DNA from: an uncultured candidate division Zixibacteria bacterium
GTDB taxonomy: Bacteria; Zixibacteria; MSB-5A5; SM1-73
NCBI GenBank assembly: GCA_903908285.1
Contig: CAIVRH010000029.1
Location: forward strand, 1 to 64,000
Direction: 5' to 3'
DNA length: 64,000 bases
The position numbers were made by a program, and so were the translations under genes. Positions 17,301 through 24,715 of this stretch are shown here, one piece after another. Each line of letters opens with the position of its first letter. The first letter of the stretch is position 1. The notes under the pieces were generated by a model that was given only the letters and a program-made list of their open reading frames with translations, was not told where the DNA came from and searched no databases.

Positions 17301-18335
17301 ATGCCACAGTTAAGGAAAGATATAGTAACGAGAGAGTGGGTCATCTTAGCTAAAGAACGAGCAAAACGATCCTCGGATTTTGCACAGAAAGATAGAATTC
17401 AACCAGTCCAACACTTTAATGCCCACTGTCCTTTCTGCCTTGGAAACGAATCACTTACCCCTCCAGAGCTACTTGCCTACCGTGAACGTGGAACCAAGCC
17501 AAACACACCCGGCTGGAGGGTTAGGGTTACTCCTAATAAATTCTCCGCTTTAGATAGAGAAGGTGAGCTAAACCGAAAGGATATTGACATCTACGACACG
17601 ATGAACGGGGTAGGTGCACACGAGGTTGTTATAGAAACACCAGATCACGGAAAATCCATACATAACATGGAAGAGAAAGATGTTGAGGAAATTATTTGGG
17701 CTTATTGTGACCGTTATAATGCTCTTAGAGAAGATCCGCGCTTGAAGTATATCTTAGTCTTTAAAAACCACAGAGAGGAAGCAGGATGTTCTTTGGCTCA
17801 TCCCCATTCACAAGTCGTTGCTACCCCCGTTATTCCACAGAAGGTATGGGGAAAAATCAAGGGGGTAGAACAATATAAAGAGTATCGAGGAGAATGTGTG
17901 TACTGCCATATATTGGAACACGAGTTAGCTAACCAGGAACGCATGATCTCAGAAAACGGGGGTTTTATCGCCTGTGCTCCGTTTGCTTCACGTTCACCAT
18001 TTGAAACTTGGATTATCCCTAAAACTCACAGATCTTGCTTTGCCAAGATGTCGAGATTTGAAGTAGGAGAGTTTGGACAAATTCTGCGAGAGACAATGTT
18101 GCGTCTTTACCTTTGTCTTTCTGATCCGCCTTACAATTACACATTGTTAACTGCACCATGCGATTCTGACATGCTCGATAATTTTCATTGGCATTTAGAG
18201 ATAGTTCCGCGACTGACCACACCGGCGGGATTTGAAATAGGAACAAGTATTTACATCAACATTGTCCCTCCGGAAGACGCGGCAAAGTATTTGAGAGAGG
18301 TTGAGATTCCAAGTAACCAGACTGTCATTGTTTGA
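17301..18335 (+). CDS. galT: Galactose-1-phosphate uridylyltransferase
   Basis: About 344 residues. It exchanges UMP between UDP-glucose and galactose-1-phosphate (Leloir pathway). Visible: the HIT-type active site HPHSQ (~170), the zinc-site CPFC (~44), the second CVYC (~203), and WHLEIVPR near the C-terminus. The start is placed at MPQLRKD, where homology begins; the upstream 14 codons are unsupported. It is alone: no galK, galE or galM beside it. It lies inside the 3-kb interval bounded by the hyaD/tRNA direct repeats, so it may have been acquired. Confidence 0.92.
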   Translation: MPQLRKDIVTREWVILAKERAKRSSDFAQKDRIQPVQHFNAHCPFCLGNESLTPPELLAYRERGTKPNTPGWRVRVTPNKFSALDREGELNRKDIDIYDTMNGVGAHEVVIETPDHGKSIHNMEEKDVEEIIWAYCDRYNALREDPRLKYILVFKNHREEAGCSLAHPHSQVVATPVIPQKVWGKIKGVEQYKEYRGECVYCHILEHELANQERMISENGGFIACAPFASRSPFETWIIPKTHRSCFAKMSRFEVGEFGQILRETMLRLYLCLSDPPYNYTLLTAPCDSDMLDNFHWHLEIVPRLTTPAGFEIGTSIYINIVPPEDAAKYLREVEIPSNQTVIV

Positions 18336-18379
18336 AACATGCTTTCCTAACAATATTCATAATCAATAAGTAATGACCG

Positions 18380-18704
18380 TCACTCAAGTAGATCAACACA
18401 GGTTTCATAGCCCCAGTGTTTCAGTTCGAAACCCAATCTTTTGTAAAGTGCATTCATCGAATCGGTTCGGTAAACACTAAGCAGAGAGGATATCCCCTCT
18501 TCCGCTTTTTTCGTGCTCGCTGAACAATTCCCACCTTTTACTTCCCACTTGATCCAAAGTAGGAAAATATTTTACGACATGAATCTCCCTGCTATATCTG
18601 CTGGAGGGGGGACACCCACTTCTACCCGGCTCAACGGTATTAGTGAAAAGCCCACTCACAATATTTAATATAAATTGGTATGACAGCAGGGTGGCATAGA
18701 CCAC
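18380..18704 (-). pseudogene. Decayed acetyltransferase-like gene
   Basis: Reading the minus strand, one frame gives a segment ending FSEHEK at a run of six A (plus-strand T6 at 18506-18511). The next frame then continues with EEGISSLLSVYRTDS, NALYKRLGFEL and HWGYETCVDLLE to a stop at 18380. The NALYKRLGF pattern is the C-terminal signature of GNAT acetyltransferases. A one-base shift at the homopolymer would rejoin the parts, so this is a frameshifted remnant or a sequencing error. Confidence 0.5.
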
Positions 18705-19088
18705 CGACCCCAGCCCCCTATCTCGGATTAAGCAAATATCAACTGAGCGATATATTTGCGAACTGTCGGAATCTTTACATTCAGTTCACCCACACTGAGG
18801 CGATTTGTTCTAAGTTTACTCCACCATACCGCATACTGTATCTTGAAGTACTTTGGTGACCAACGATTAGTGCTGAGTTCGACCTGACAGCAGGGTGAAC
18901 CTTAAAAGAGAAGTTTGGGGGTCATCCGAGCATTTAGTGAAGGAGATAAATAAAAGGGTATGTTTGGGAGCGGGATAGACAATCATAATAAGTATGGCGG
19001 GATTTGACTCCCGCCACAATTAAAGTCCCGAAGCCAAGGGAGTTTCGGAACAACCAATGACATATTTTAGAATCTTATTTTATCTAAA
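18705..19088. other. Possible coding remnant and unassigned sequence
   Basis: A minus-strand reading at about 18728-18900 is open for some 58 codons (RWSPKYFKIQYAVWWSKL and onward) with no start or recognisable family. A 12-bp word GACAGCAGGGTG occurs twice (about 18681 and 18889). A 7-bp hairpin GGCGGGA/TCCCGCC at 18996-19015 could terminate the minus-strand csp transcript. Confidence 0.35.
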
Positions 19089-19292
19089 CTATATCTTTTG
19101 GACATTAGTTGCCTGAGGTCCTTTTTGTCCCTGTCCTTGTTCGAAGCTAACTCCGTCACCCTCTTGAAGAGTTTTGAATCCTTCGCCCTGTATTTCAGAG
19201 AAGTGCACGAACAGGTCTTGTCCTCCGTCATCCGGAGTAATAAATCCATACCCTTTGGACTCATTGAACCATTTTACCTTTCCTTGCGTCAT
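19089..19292 (-). CDS. csp: Cold-shock domain protein
   Basis: 67 residues, one OB-fold cold-shock domain that binds single-stranded RNA/DNA as an RNA chaperone. RNP1 is KGYGFI and RNP2 is DLFVHF. Starting at MTQGKVKWF gives the usual length; AAGGAGGTGATT is an excellent ribosome-binding site just upstream, so the longer frame (12 more codons) is rejected. A terminator-like hairpin sits in its leader. Confidence 0.95.
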   Translation of the reverse strand: MTQGKVKWFNESKGYGFITPDDGGQDLFVHFSEIQGEGFKTLQEGDGVSFEQGQGQKGPQATNVQKI

Positions 19293-19316
19293 CCAATCAC
19301 CTCCTTTCTTCTGTAT

Positions 19317-19358
19317 AAAAAAAACCACGAAAGTCTTGAAAAATAAGCTTTCGTGGTT
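19317..19358 (-). terminator. Terminator-like hairpin in the csp leader
   Basis: On the minus strand: an 11-bp perfect stem AACCACGAAAG/CTTTCGTGGTT followed by eight T, ending about 25 bases before the csp start codon and just before its Shine-Dalgarno. It may attenuate csp or end a transcript coming from the tRNA side. Confidence 0.75.
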
Positions 19359-19534
19359 CTAAATTCCTAAACTGACAAAAACCTATCTTAACTCTTCTCA
19401 ATGCTTCACCAGTTATACGCACTATTCTTATTATTGCTGAAGATTATCTCATAATTGTTTTATCGGTTGTAAATGTGAATACTTAAATTGAGCTGGACCG
19501 GAGAAATGTCTTCTTCTTAGCTAAAGAAAACTTG

Positions 19535-19747
19535 TTAAGAACCGCCGAGGGCAAGTTTTCGGCTTCCCTGCACCAGTTTGGAGTGGTGGATGCATTGGAA
19601 TCATCCGCTCTGTTGGGACACAGACCGGAGGTGGTGATTCTGGGGATAGTGCCGAAAGATTACCAGAGTCTCGGCACCGAGCTGACGGATGAGCTTAAAC
19701 GATCCATGCCCAAAATAGTTCAGGCGATTTTGCAGGAGATAAAATGA
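19535..19747 (+). pseudogene. 5'-truncated copy of hyaD (right direct repeat)
   Basis: About 70 codons equivalent to the C-terminal half of the maturation protease, in frame, with mostly conservative changes (VVDALE for VVEALE, ELTDELKRSMPK for ELSDELKQSMQK). It lacks the N-terminal metal-binding half, so it cannot be active. With the following terminator and tRNA it forms the right copy of the 285-bp repeat (19535-19819). Confidence 0.88.
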
Positions 19748-19803
19748 AAAGAGCCCAAAAAGATGACCGGTGAAGATCATTTCTTTAGAGGCTCTTGTTT
19801 TAT

Positions 19804-19878
19804 TGGTAGCGCTACGGGGAGTCGAACCCCGGTTTGATGGCTGAGAACCACCCGTCCTAGCCACTAGACGATAGCGCC
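19804..19878 (-). tRNA. tRNA-Glu (anticodon CTC)
   Basis: A 75-nt cloverleaf on the minus strand: acceptor GGCGCTA/TAGCGCT (with one G-U), D-arm GTC...GAC, anticodon stem GGTGG/CCATC with loop TTCTCAG (anticodon CTC), T-arm CGGGGTTCGACTCCCCG, and encoded CCA. The downstream (3') side is the junction of the putative insertion. Confidence 0.95.
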
Positions 19879-19949
19879 GGATAATACAGTCAATAGTCAT
19901 CAGTCATTAGTCAACAGGTATCGGTCATTCCAAGACTGAAAACAAGTAA

Positions 19950-20492
19950 TCATTCAATCGGAAATTGCACCTCCGTCACTAATTGCGCGGGGGGGACATT
20001 CGGACCCGCTTCCAGATAGATCTCCGTCATCGGTGCATTCATCTTATATCCCTTCTTCCCCATCCATTCCATAATATACGGATATTCCTTGGCTATGTCT
20101 GCATAGGGTCCCTTTATTATGGCATAAACCACTTTTCTGGCAGGAATTTCTTGAATGCCGTAACCCGAATCCGGCATAAGTCCATAGGGAACCACAATCC
20201 CGATCTCGCTTCTTAAGCTCTCTGCCCGAACGATCTCCGGATCATCCAAGTATATACCCACCATGTTGCCGGTAATACCCTTGGGGGTGGCATATTCAGC
20301 CAGTTTAGCCAGAGCAGTTCCGATCTGATCATAGGAACCGGTATGCTCGAAATAGAGCAGGGTCATATTTTGGGTGGTCTTGGTCAGGATTTCGTACGGC
20401 TTTTTCTCCCCTTTCCTCCCGCACCCGGCTTGGGCTAAAACAAAAATTCCAAAAATCAGAATCCAAAAAGATAATCTAAAATTCCTGCTCAT
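19950..20492 (-). CDS. GyrI-like small-molecule-binding lipoprotein
   Basis: 180 residues. The N-terminal hydrophobic segment ends in the lipobox LAQAGC, so it is probably lipid-anchored in the envelope. The rest (~35-180) resembles the GyrI/AraC effector-binding (SHOCT/SOUL-like) fold: two repeats of a beta-alpha-beta-beta pattern, with VYAIIKGPYADI and MTEIYLEAGPN typical of GyrI-like domains. The ligand is unknown. It is a single gene between two tRNAs. Confidence 0.75.
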   Translation of the reverse strand: MSRNFRLSFWILIFGIFVLAQAGCGRKGEKKPYEILTKTTQNMTLLYFEHTGSYDQIGTALAKLAEYATPKGITGNMVGIYLDDPEIVRAESLRSEIGIVVPYGLMPDSGYGIQEIPARKVVYAIIKGPYADIAKEYPYIMEWMGKKGYKMNAPMTEIYLEAGPNVPPAQLVTEVQFPIE

Positions 20493-20624
20493 TTATTACC
20501 CCCATTCTTAAGGTAATTCCAAATCAATAGCTTAGTACTTCTCTCCTTATAGCCCACAGGATTCATTCTCCGTTAAAGCATCATAAGGTTCTAACTATGA
20601 ACTACGAACCGTGAACCAGCCAAT

Positions 20625-20699
20625 TGGCTGGGGGACAGGGATTCGAACCCCGATAAGCAGATCCAGAGTCTGCTGTCCTAGCCGTTGGACGATCCCCCA
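20625..20699 (-). tRNA. tRNA-Gln (anticodon CTG)
   Basis: A 75-nt cloverleaf on the minus strand: acceptor TGGGGGA/TCCCCCA, anticodon stem GCAGA/TCTGC with loop CTCTGGA (anticodon CTG), T-arm CGGGGTTCGAATCCCTG, discriminator G and encoded CCA. Confidence 0.95.
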
Positions 20700-20748
20700 A
20701 TCATTGTGTCAAAAAATAAGAGAAAGCCGGGTTTTGTCAAGAAAATAC

Positions 20749-20776
20749 TTGACAATTCACAAGATCGGATTATTAT
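20749..20776 (+). promoter_or_regulatory. Sigma-70-type promoter before the dockerin pair
   Basis: TTGACA (20749-20754), 16-bp spacer, TATTAT (20771-20776). Confidence 0.6.
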
Positions 20777-20917
20777 TAAATTAAAGCTATAACATATCCG
20801 AAGACGGTTGCCTATATGTTTAAGGTTAATAATTGCAGAGGATTTTGCCGTCCATGAAAATTATTATCAAAACACCTTACTTTGCATGATCTTTTAACCC
20901 TAATAACAGGATTTACC

Positions 20918-21808
20918 ATGAAAACCGTTAAACTGGCTTTGGTCATTTTGGCTTTTTCGATTCTTTGGCCCACTGCTCTATCGCTCGGTGCTTGCCCTGA
21001 ACAACCCTGGGACAACGGATTATGCGATACCATGTATGTAGAAGCTTATCCACCGGACACGGTATTCTTAAATCCGGGTCAACTGGTGCGGGTCCCAATA
21101 TATGTAACGCACGATGTTCCGGACTCCAATATAGATTCAATTTCAGCATTCATCATCCCCTTATGCTACACCCATAGCAACCCATCCAAATACTGTAGCT
21201 TGACAGCATTCCGGAATCAGGTTCTCTGGAGTTCCGATAGACTCCCTCGAAGCATCTTTCGTCACCTCCCCAGCAATGACAATCCTCAGATCCACAACTG
21301 GATGATGGATCAATTCGAGGAAGGAAACAATGAAGAGTGGAATGGAATAATTTTGGACATGGATGGAACCTCTCATTTTATGATTGCTTTGATTCCTTCA
21401 GGCTCAGTAGACCAACTATTTGGACCGGAAATCCATCGCCTCCTCTTCACTATGACTTACAGAGTAAAAGACACCACCACCGTATGTATCGATACCTGCT
21501 TCTGGCCTCCATCGGATCGTCTAGCGTTTTCCCGCTCTGATGCAGTGACCTACATTCCCAGACACAACTTACCATATTATTTTTCGGTCTCCTGTCCGGT
21601 GAGGGGCAATCCAACCGGAGGTTTAAATGGAGACTGTCAAATAGATGTAGGGGACGTGGTTTTTTTAATAGGTTATTTGTATAAAAGCGCATCCGCACCT
21701 GATCCTCTCGAGCGGGGGGATGCCAACTGCGATGGAGTGGTCGATATAGGTGATATTATATATCTGATTAATTACCTTTTCAAAGGCGGACCTGAGCCAT
21801 CCTGCTGA
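20918..21808 (+). CDS. Secreted dockerin-repeat protein, copy 1
   Basis: About 296 residues. Signal peptide (KLALVILAFSILWPTALSLG). The body is unassigned and Cys-containing; it closely parallels the next gene. The C-terminal ~60 residues are two dockerin/EF-hand-like calcium loops: GDCQIDVGDVVFLIGYLY and GDANCDGVVDIGDIIYLINYLF, then GGPEPSC at the very end. Such duplicated loops bind Ca2+; in FCB lineages they occur as C-terminal modules of secreted proteins whose partner is often unknown. ATG 20918 is chosen as the start of the signal peptide. Confidence 0.8.
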   Translation: MKTVKLALVILAFSILWPTALSLGACPEQPWDNGLCDTMYVEAYPPDTVFLNPGQLVRVPIYVTHDVPDSNIDSISAFIIPLCYTHSNPSKYCSLTAFRNQVLWSSDRLPRSIFRHLPSNDNPQIHNWMMDQFEEGNNEEWNGIILDMDGTSHFMIALIPSGSVDQLFGPEIHRLLFTMTYRVKDTTTVCIDTCFWPPSDRLAFSRSDAVTYIPRHNLPYYFSVSCPVRGNPTGGLNGDCQIDVGDVVFLIGYLYKSASAPDPLERGDANCDGVVDIGDIIYLINYLFKGGPEPSC

Positions 21809-21864
21809 AGATGAATCCGTTGAAGCGGGCATGAGAATACTTTTAGAGGAACAGGAGGAGTAAC

Positions 21865-22755
21865 ATGAAAAAATACGTATGGCTGTTTGGACTGATAATA
21901 TCATGGTTGATAACCTGGTATCCTTTTGCCTGGGCGCAATGTCCTGAAGATCCGCACGACAGCGGAGATTGCGACAGCTTGTGTCTGCAAATCTGGCCGC
22001 AGGATTCAACTTTTATCTTTCCAGGACCCCAGTATGTCCGTGTTCCCGCTTACGTTGTCCATGATCTCCCGAATCAAGCGATAGACTCCATTGCTGCTTT
22101 TGTGATACCGTTTTGCTACTCTCATACGAATCCAGCCAAGTACTGCAGTCTGAGTGGGTATTGGAATGGGATACTATGGGGACATGTCTCTAAATACAGC
22201 ATTTTCCGGCACTTGCCCGACGATACTAATCCGATTGTTCATAACTGGATGATGGATCTGTTTGAAGAAGGAAGCGGACGAGAGTGGAACGGGACAATTC
22301 TGGATCTGGATGGTATTTCCCATTTCCATCTCGCTTTGATACCCTCCGGCTCTGAGGACCCATTATACGGTGAAATCACCAAGAGACTTTTGTTCACCAT
22401 GACCTTCAAACTTGCGGACACCATGACCGTCTGCATCGATTCCTGCTTCTGGCCTCCATCGGATCGTCTGGCGTTTTCCCGCTCTGATGCAGTGACCTAC
22501 ATTCCCAGACACAACTTACCATATTGTTTTTCGGTTTCCTGTCCGGTGAGGGGTAATACCACTGGCGGGATAGATGGTGACTGTCGAATAGACGTTGGCG
22601 ATATTATCTTTTTGATGAGTTACCTTTACAGGAACGGACATCCGCTTGATCCCCTCGAACGGGGGGATGCTGACTGTAATGGCGTTGTCGACATAGGTGA
22701 TGTTATATACCTGATCAATTACCTTTTCAAAGGCGGCCCAACTCCATCCTGCTGA
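21865..22755 (+). CDS. Secreted dockerin-repeat protein, copy 2
   Basis: 296 residues, a paralogue of the preceding gene, 56 bp downstream with AGGAGGAG before its ATG. Signal peptide through PFAWA-Q. Same order: conserved body with NWMMD, EWNGTILDLDG and CIDSCFWPPSDRLAFSRSDAV, then two calcium loops (GDCRIDVGDIIFLMSYLY; GDADCNGVVDIGDVIYLINYLF) and the terminal GGPTPSC. The stretch 22441-22555 is almost identical in DNA to 21499-21610 whereas the rest has diverged, which suggests gene conversion. Confidence 0.8.
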   Translation: MKKYVWLFGLIISWLITWYPFAWAQCPEDPHDSGDCDSLCLQIWPQDSTFIFPGPQYVRVPAYVVHDLPNQAIDSIAAFVIPFCYSHTNPAKYCSLSGYWNGILWGHVSKYSIFRHLPDDTNPIVHNWMMDLFEEGSGREWNGTILDLDGISHFHLALIPSGSEDPLYGEITKRLLFTMTFKLADTMTVCIDSCFWPPSDRLAFSRSDAVTYIPRHNLPYCFSVSCPVRGNTTGGIDGDCRIDVGDIIFLMSYLYRNGHPLDPLERGDADCNGVVDIGDVIYLINYLFKGGPTPSC

Positions 22756-22816
22756 CGCCGTTTAAAATTTAAGCATTTATTCCCCCCCTATCTTTTGCAT
22801 AGCTGATAGTTTTTCC

Positions 22817-22844
22817 TTGACAAAATTTCAGTGGTTTCTAATTT
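22817..22844 (+). promoter_or_regulatory. Sigma-70-type promoter
   Basis: TTGACA (22817-22822), 16-bp spacer, TAATTT (22839-22844), about 125 bp before the small zinc-ribbon gene. Confidence 0.5.
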
Positions 22845-22970
22845 TATCTTTGTAACAGACCGAAAATCATCGCAACCGGAATTAGATTAGTTGGTGGAGT
22901 GTAATTCTATCTAACCTTTTTGCTATTCCGCTTAAAAGAGAACCTCACTTGAACGGAAAGGAGGCGATTT

Positions 22971-23147
22971 ATGCCGGCAAAGAAAAAAGCAGTGAAAAAA
23001 GCGGCAAGGAAACCAGCTAAGAAAGCCCCTCCCAAAAAGACCTATGTCTGTCTCCCCTGCGGAACCGAGGTGATAGTTTCCAGGGAAGGAATGGGTGTTA
23101 CCCATTTGATGCGCTGCGGTGAGATCATGCAGCCGAAAAAGAAGTAG
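22971..23147 (+). CDS. 58-residue Lys-rich tail plus zinc-ribbon-like protein
   Basis: A small gene supported by AAAGGAGG seven bases before the ATG and a strong terminator 40 bp after the stop. The first ~24 residues are a Lys/Ala/Pro-rich tail (PAKKKAVKKAARKPAKKAP), like histone-H1-type DNA-binding tails. The remainder, YVCLPCGTEVIVSREG and LMRCGEIM, has a CxxC knuckle and a third Cys, suggesting a partial zinc ribbon. It probably binds nucleic acid (inference). Its function is unknown. Confidence 0.75.
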   Translation: MPAKKKAVKKAARKPAKKAPPKKTYVCLPCGTEVIVSREGMGVTHLMRCGEIMQPKKK

Positions 23148-23186
23148 AGCGAAATTAAGTATCGTTATCAGCTTAGATCTAATAAG

Positions 23187-23225
23187 AAAGGTGAGTCTGG
23201 TTGTGATCCGGACTCACCTTTTTGT
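23187..23225 (+). terminator. Intrinsic terminator
   Basis: An 11-bp perfect stem AAAGGTGAGTC/GACTCACCTTT with 13-nt loop, then TTTGTTTTTC. Confidence 0.88.
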
Positions 23226-23385
23226 TTTTCTTTTTGGTCGGATGAATTCGACCGCTGCCGTTCCATAGCTTAAGTCATTTTATAGCGGTTTGATTCATCA
23301 AGCCAACTGTGTTGTGGAGTACTTAAACTCCAATATGAAAACTAACCAGTAAGCTTAACTAATCTGATATTTCAGGGAAATAAAA

Positions 23386-23460
23386 TTGGGAGTGGTGGAG
23401 GGGGGATGCCCGATTTTGGCGTCGGGTGGCCAAGATTTCTCAAGGCCGCACCACTCCCAA
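23386..23460 (+). ncRNA. Candidate structured RNA, three-way junction
   Basis: A perfect 12-bp closing helix (23386-23397 TTGGGAGTGGTG with 23449-23460) encloses two small hairpins: CCCGA/TCGGG (23409-23426) and GGCC/GGCC (23428-23447). A T-rich stretch follows on the plus strand (TTGTCTTTTTATTT). No gene overlaps it convincingly and it matches no family I recognise. The strand is uncertain; the minus strand folds equally. Confidence 0.4.
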
Positions 23461-24179
23461 ATAGTTGTCTTTTTATTTGCCATTCTATATACGCAAACCT
23501 CACTTCTTTTTATAAGCAATCAGTATGCCACCCCTCCTTCTAATCATGTTTACTCGCCAGTTATAACAAAGTAAGACGAACTGAACTTCTCATCTAACTA
23601 TAAGTCTATAATAGAGATAACAAAACATAGCCGCCTTAAACAGATGACCTTCCGATGTCGATTCATATCCTGGAAGCGGTTTGGATTACTCAGGTTTTCC
23701 TAAGAAATTGAGGTTGTATCGGTGCAATATTCTTCACACCTTTTGCAATCTTTATTATAAAAAAAGAATTAGAGTTTTGACTTGATATGTGTGTTGGTTC
23801 GATAATCAGAAACTCAAATGAAGATTAATTGGGTGTTATTACTCTTTTTTATATTTTCTTGCAATCACCCTCTCTTGATTCTATGGTTTGGATAAGACTA
23901 CAGCGAGGTGGGGTATAAACCGTACGGTTCATACCTGGAGCGTTCAGTCTGGGAACATCTGTTTTCATCATACAGTTGTTATCATCCATCCCTAATCGGT
24001 TTAATCTTCCTTTCTCCTTCTTCATTAAACTCTTACTTTTGGAGGGCGACCACGCTTCAGCTTCTTTCAGTGCCAAGGCAACGGTCGCCCCAACCTTGCT
24101 AATCATCCATCCTTTGTCATCATTCATCCGCCATAGCTTTTATTTTCCTTCTTCTTTTTACCTTTTTCATTTACCTTTG
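23461..24179. other. Unassigned intergenic stretch
   Basis: About 700 bp, AT-rich, between the candidate RNA and the phage cassette. The open frames here have no recognisable domains, no good Shine-Dalgarno and low-complexity translations. I see no gene. Confidence 0.5.
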
Positions 24180-24262
24180 CGGCGGACTTGTCCTGAGCGA
24201 AGTCGAAGGACTGCGGACTGTGGACGGTTTTCTCATCCGTCATTCGTCATCCATCATCGGTT
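24180..24262. repeat. GGAC-rich repeat with CTGAGCGAAGTCGAAGGA word
   Basis: GCGGCGGACTTG, TCCTGAGCGAAGTCGAAGGA, CTGCGGACTGTGGACGG. The same CTGAGCGAAGTCGAAGGA word recurs near 31919. Confidence 0.75.
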
Positions 24263-24284
24263 TTTTCCTTTTTTTCTTTCTTCC

Positions 24285-24623
24285 TCATCCCTTGAGGTTA
24301 ATCCCTTTTCGAGCTAATGCCGCTTGTGCCGCTCTGGTAGCCACTTCTTTTGAGGTTCCGGTGATTTCCATAATTTTATCTACCGCTTGCTCCAGCCATT
24401 TGAATAGCTCGTTTTGGGGATATTTAGCCAGCAGTTGATCGGTCACCTCATCTGCGATCAAAAGGACATAATCCGCCATTCTTTTCCTAAGCTCTGTATT
24501 CAGAAAAGGTAACAGATACTTCTTAACCGCCCATCCCAGCATCAAAAGCAGAAGAGCACCCAGGGCAGAAAAAGTGTTGCCGGTAATCCAATCCCCGACA
24601 CCTGTAAGTATACTTAGAAACAT
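24285..24623 (-). CDS. Holin-like small membrane protein (LLH-type)
   Basis: 112 residues: one N-terminal transmembrane segment (FSALGALLLLMLGWAVKKYL, ~18-37), then an amphipathic helical domain and a C-terminal helix (SKEVATRAAQAALARKGI). Size and layout resemble phage holins of the LLH family (one TM, long C-terminal helices), which permeabilise the membrane. A good SD (AGGAGG) precedes the start. Last gene of the minus-strand cassette. No endolysin is recognisable beside it. Confidence 0.6.
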   Translation of the reverse strand: MFLSILTGVGDWITGNTFSALGALLLLMLGWAVKKYLLPFLNTELRKRMADYVLLIADEVTDQLLAKYPQNELFKWLEQAVDKIMEITGTSKEVATRAAQAALARKGINLKG

Positions 24624-24715
24624 TATTTCACCTCCTTTGAATTGAGAATTCGACTTTCAAAATTCGAAATTCGATACCAATATTTAATTTCAAATCCTGA
24701 ATCATCTTATCAGTT

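Noticed and set aside
16799-19819. Integrative element with its own integrase at tRNA-Glu
   Set aside because: The 3-kb interval has no integrase or mobility gene, so autonomous integration is not supported; only the repeat structure is reported.
23849-24127. Minus-strand frame of 92 codons before the holin-like gene
   Set aside because: No family, weak start context, composition unlike the neighbours.
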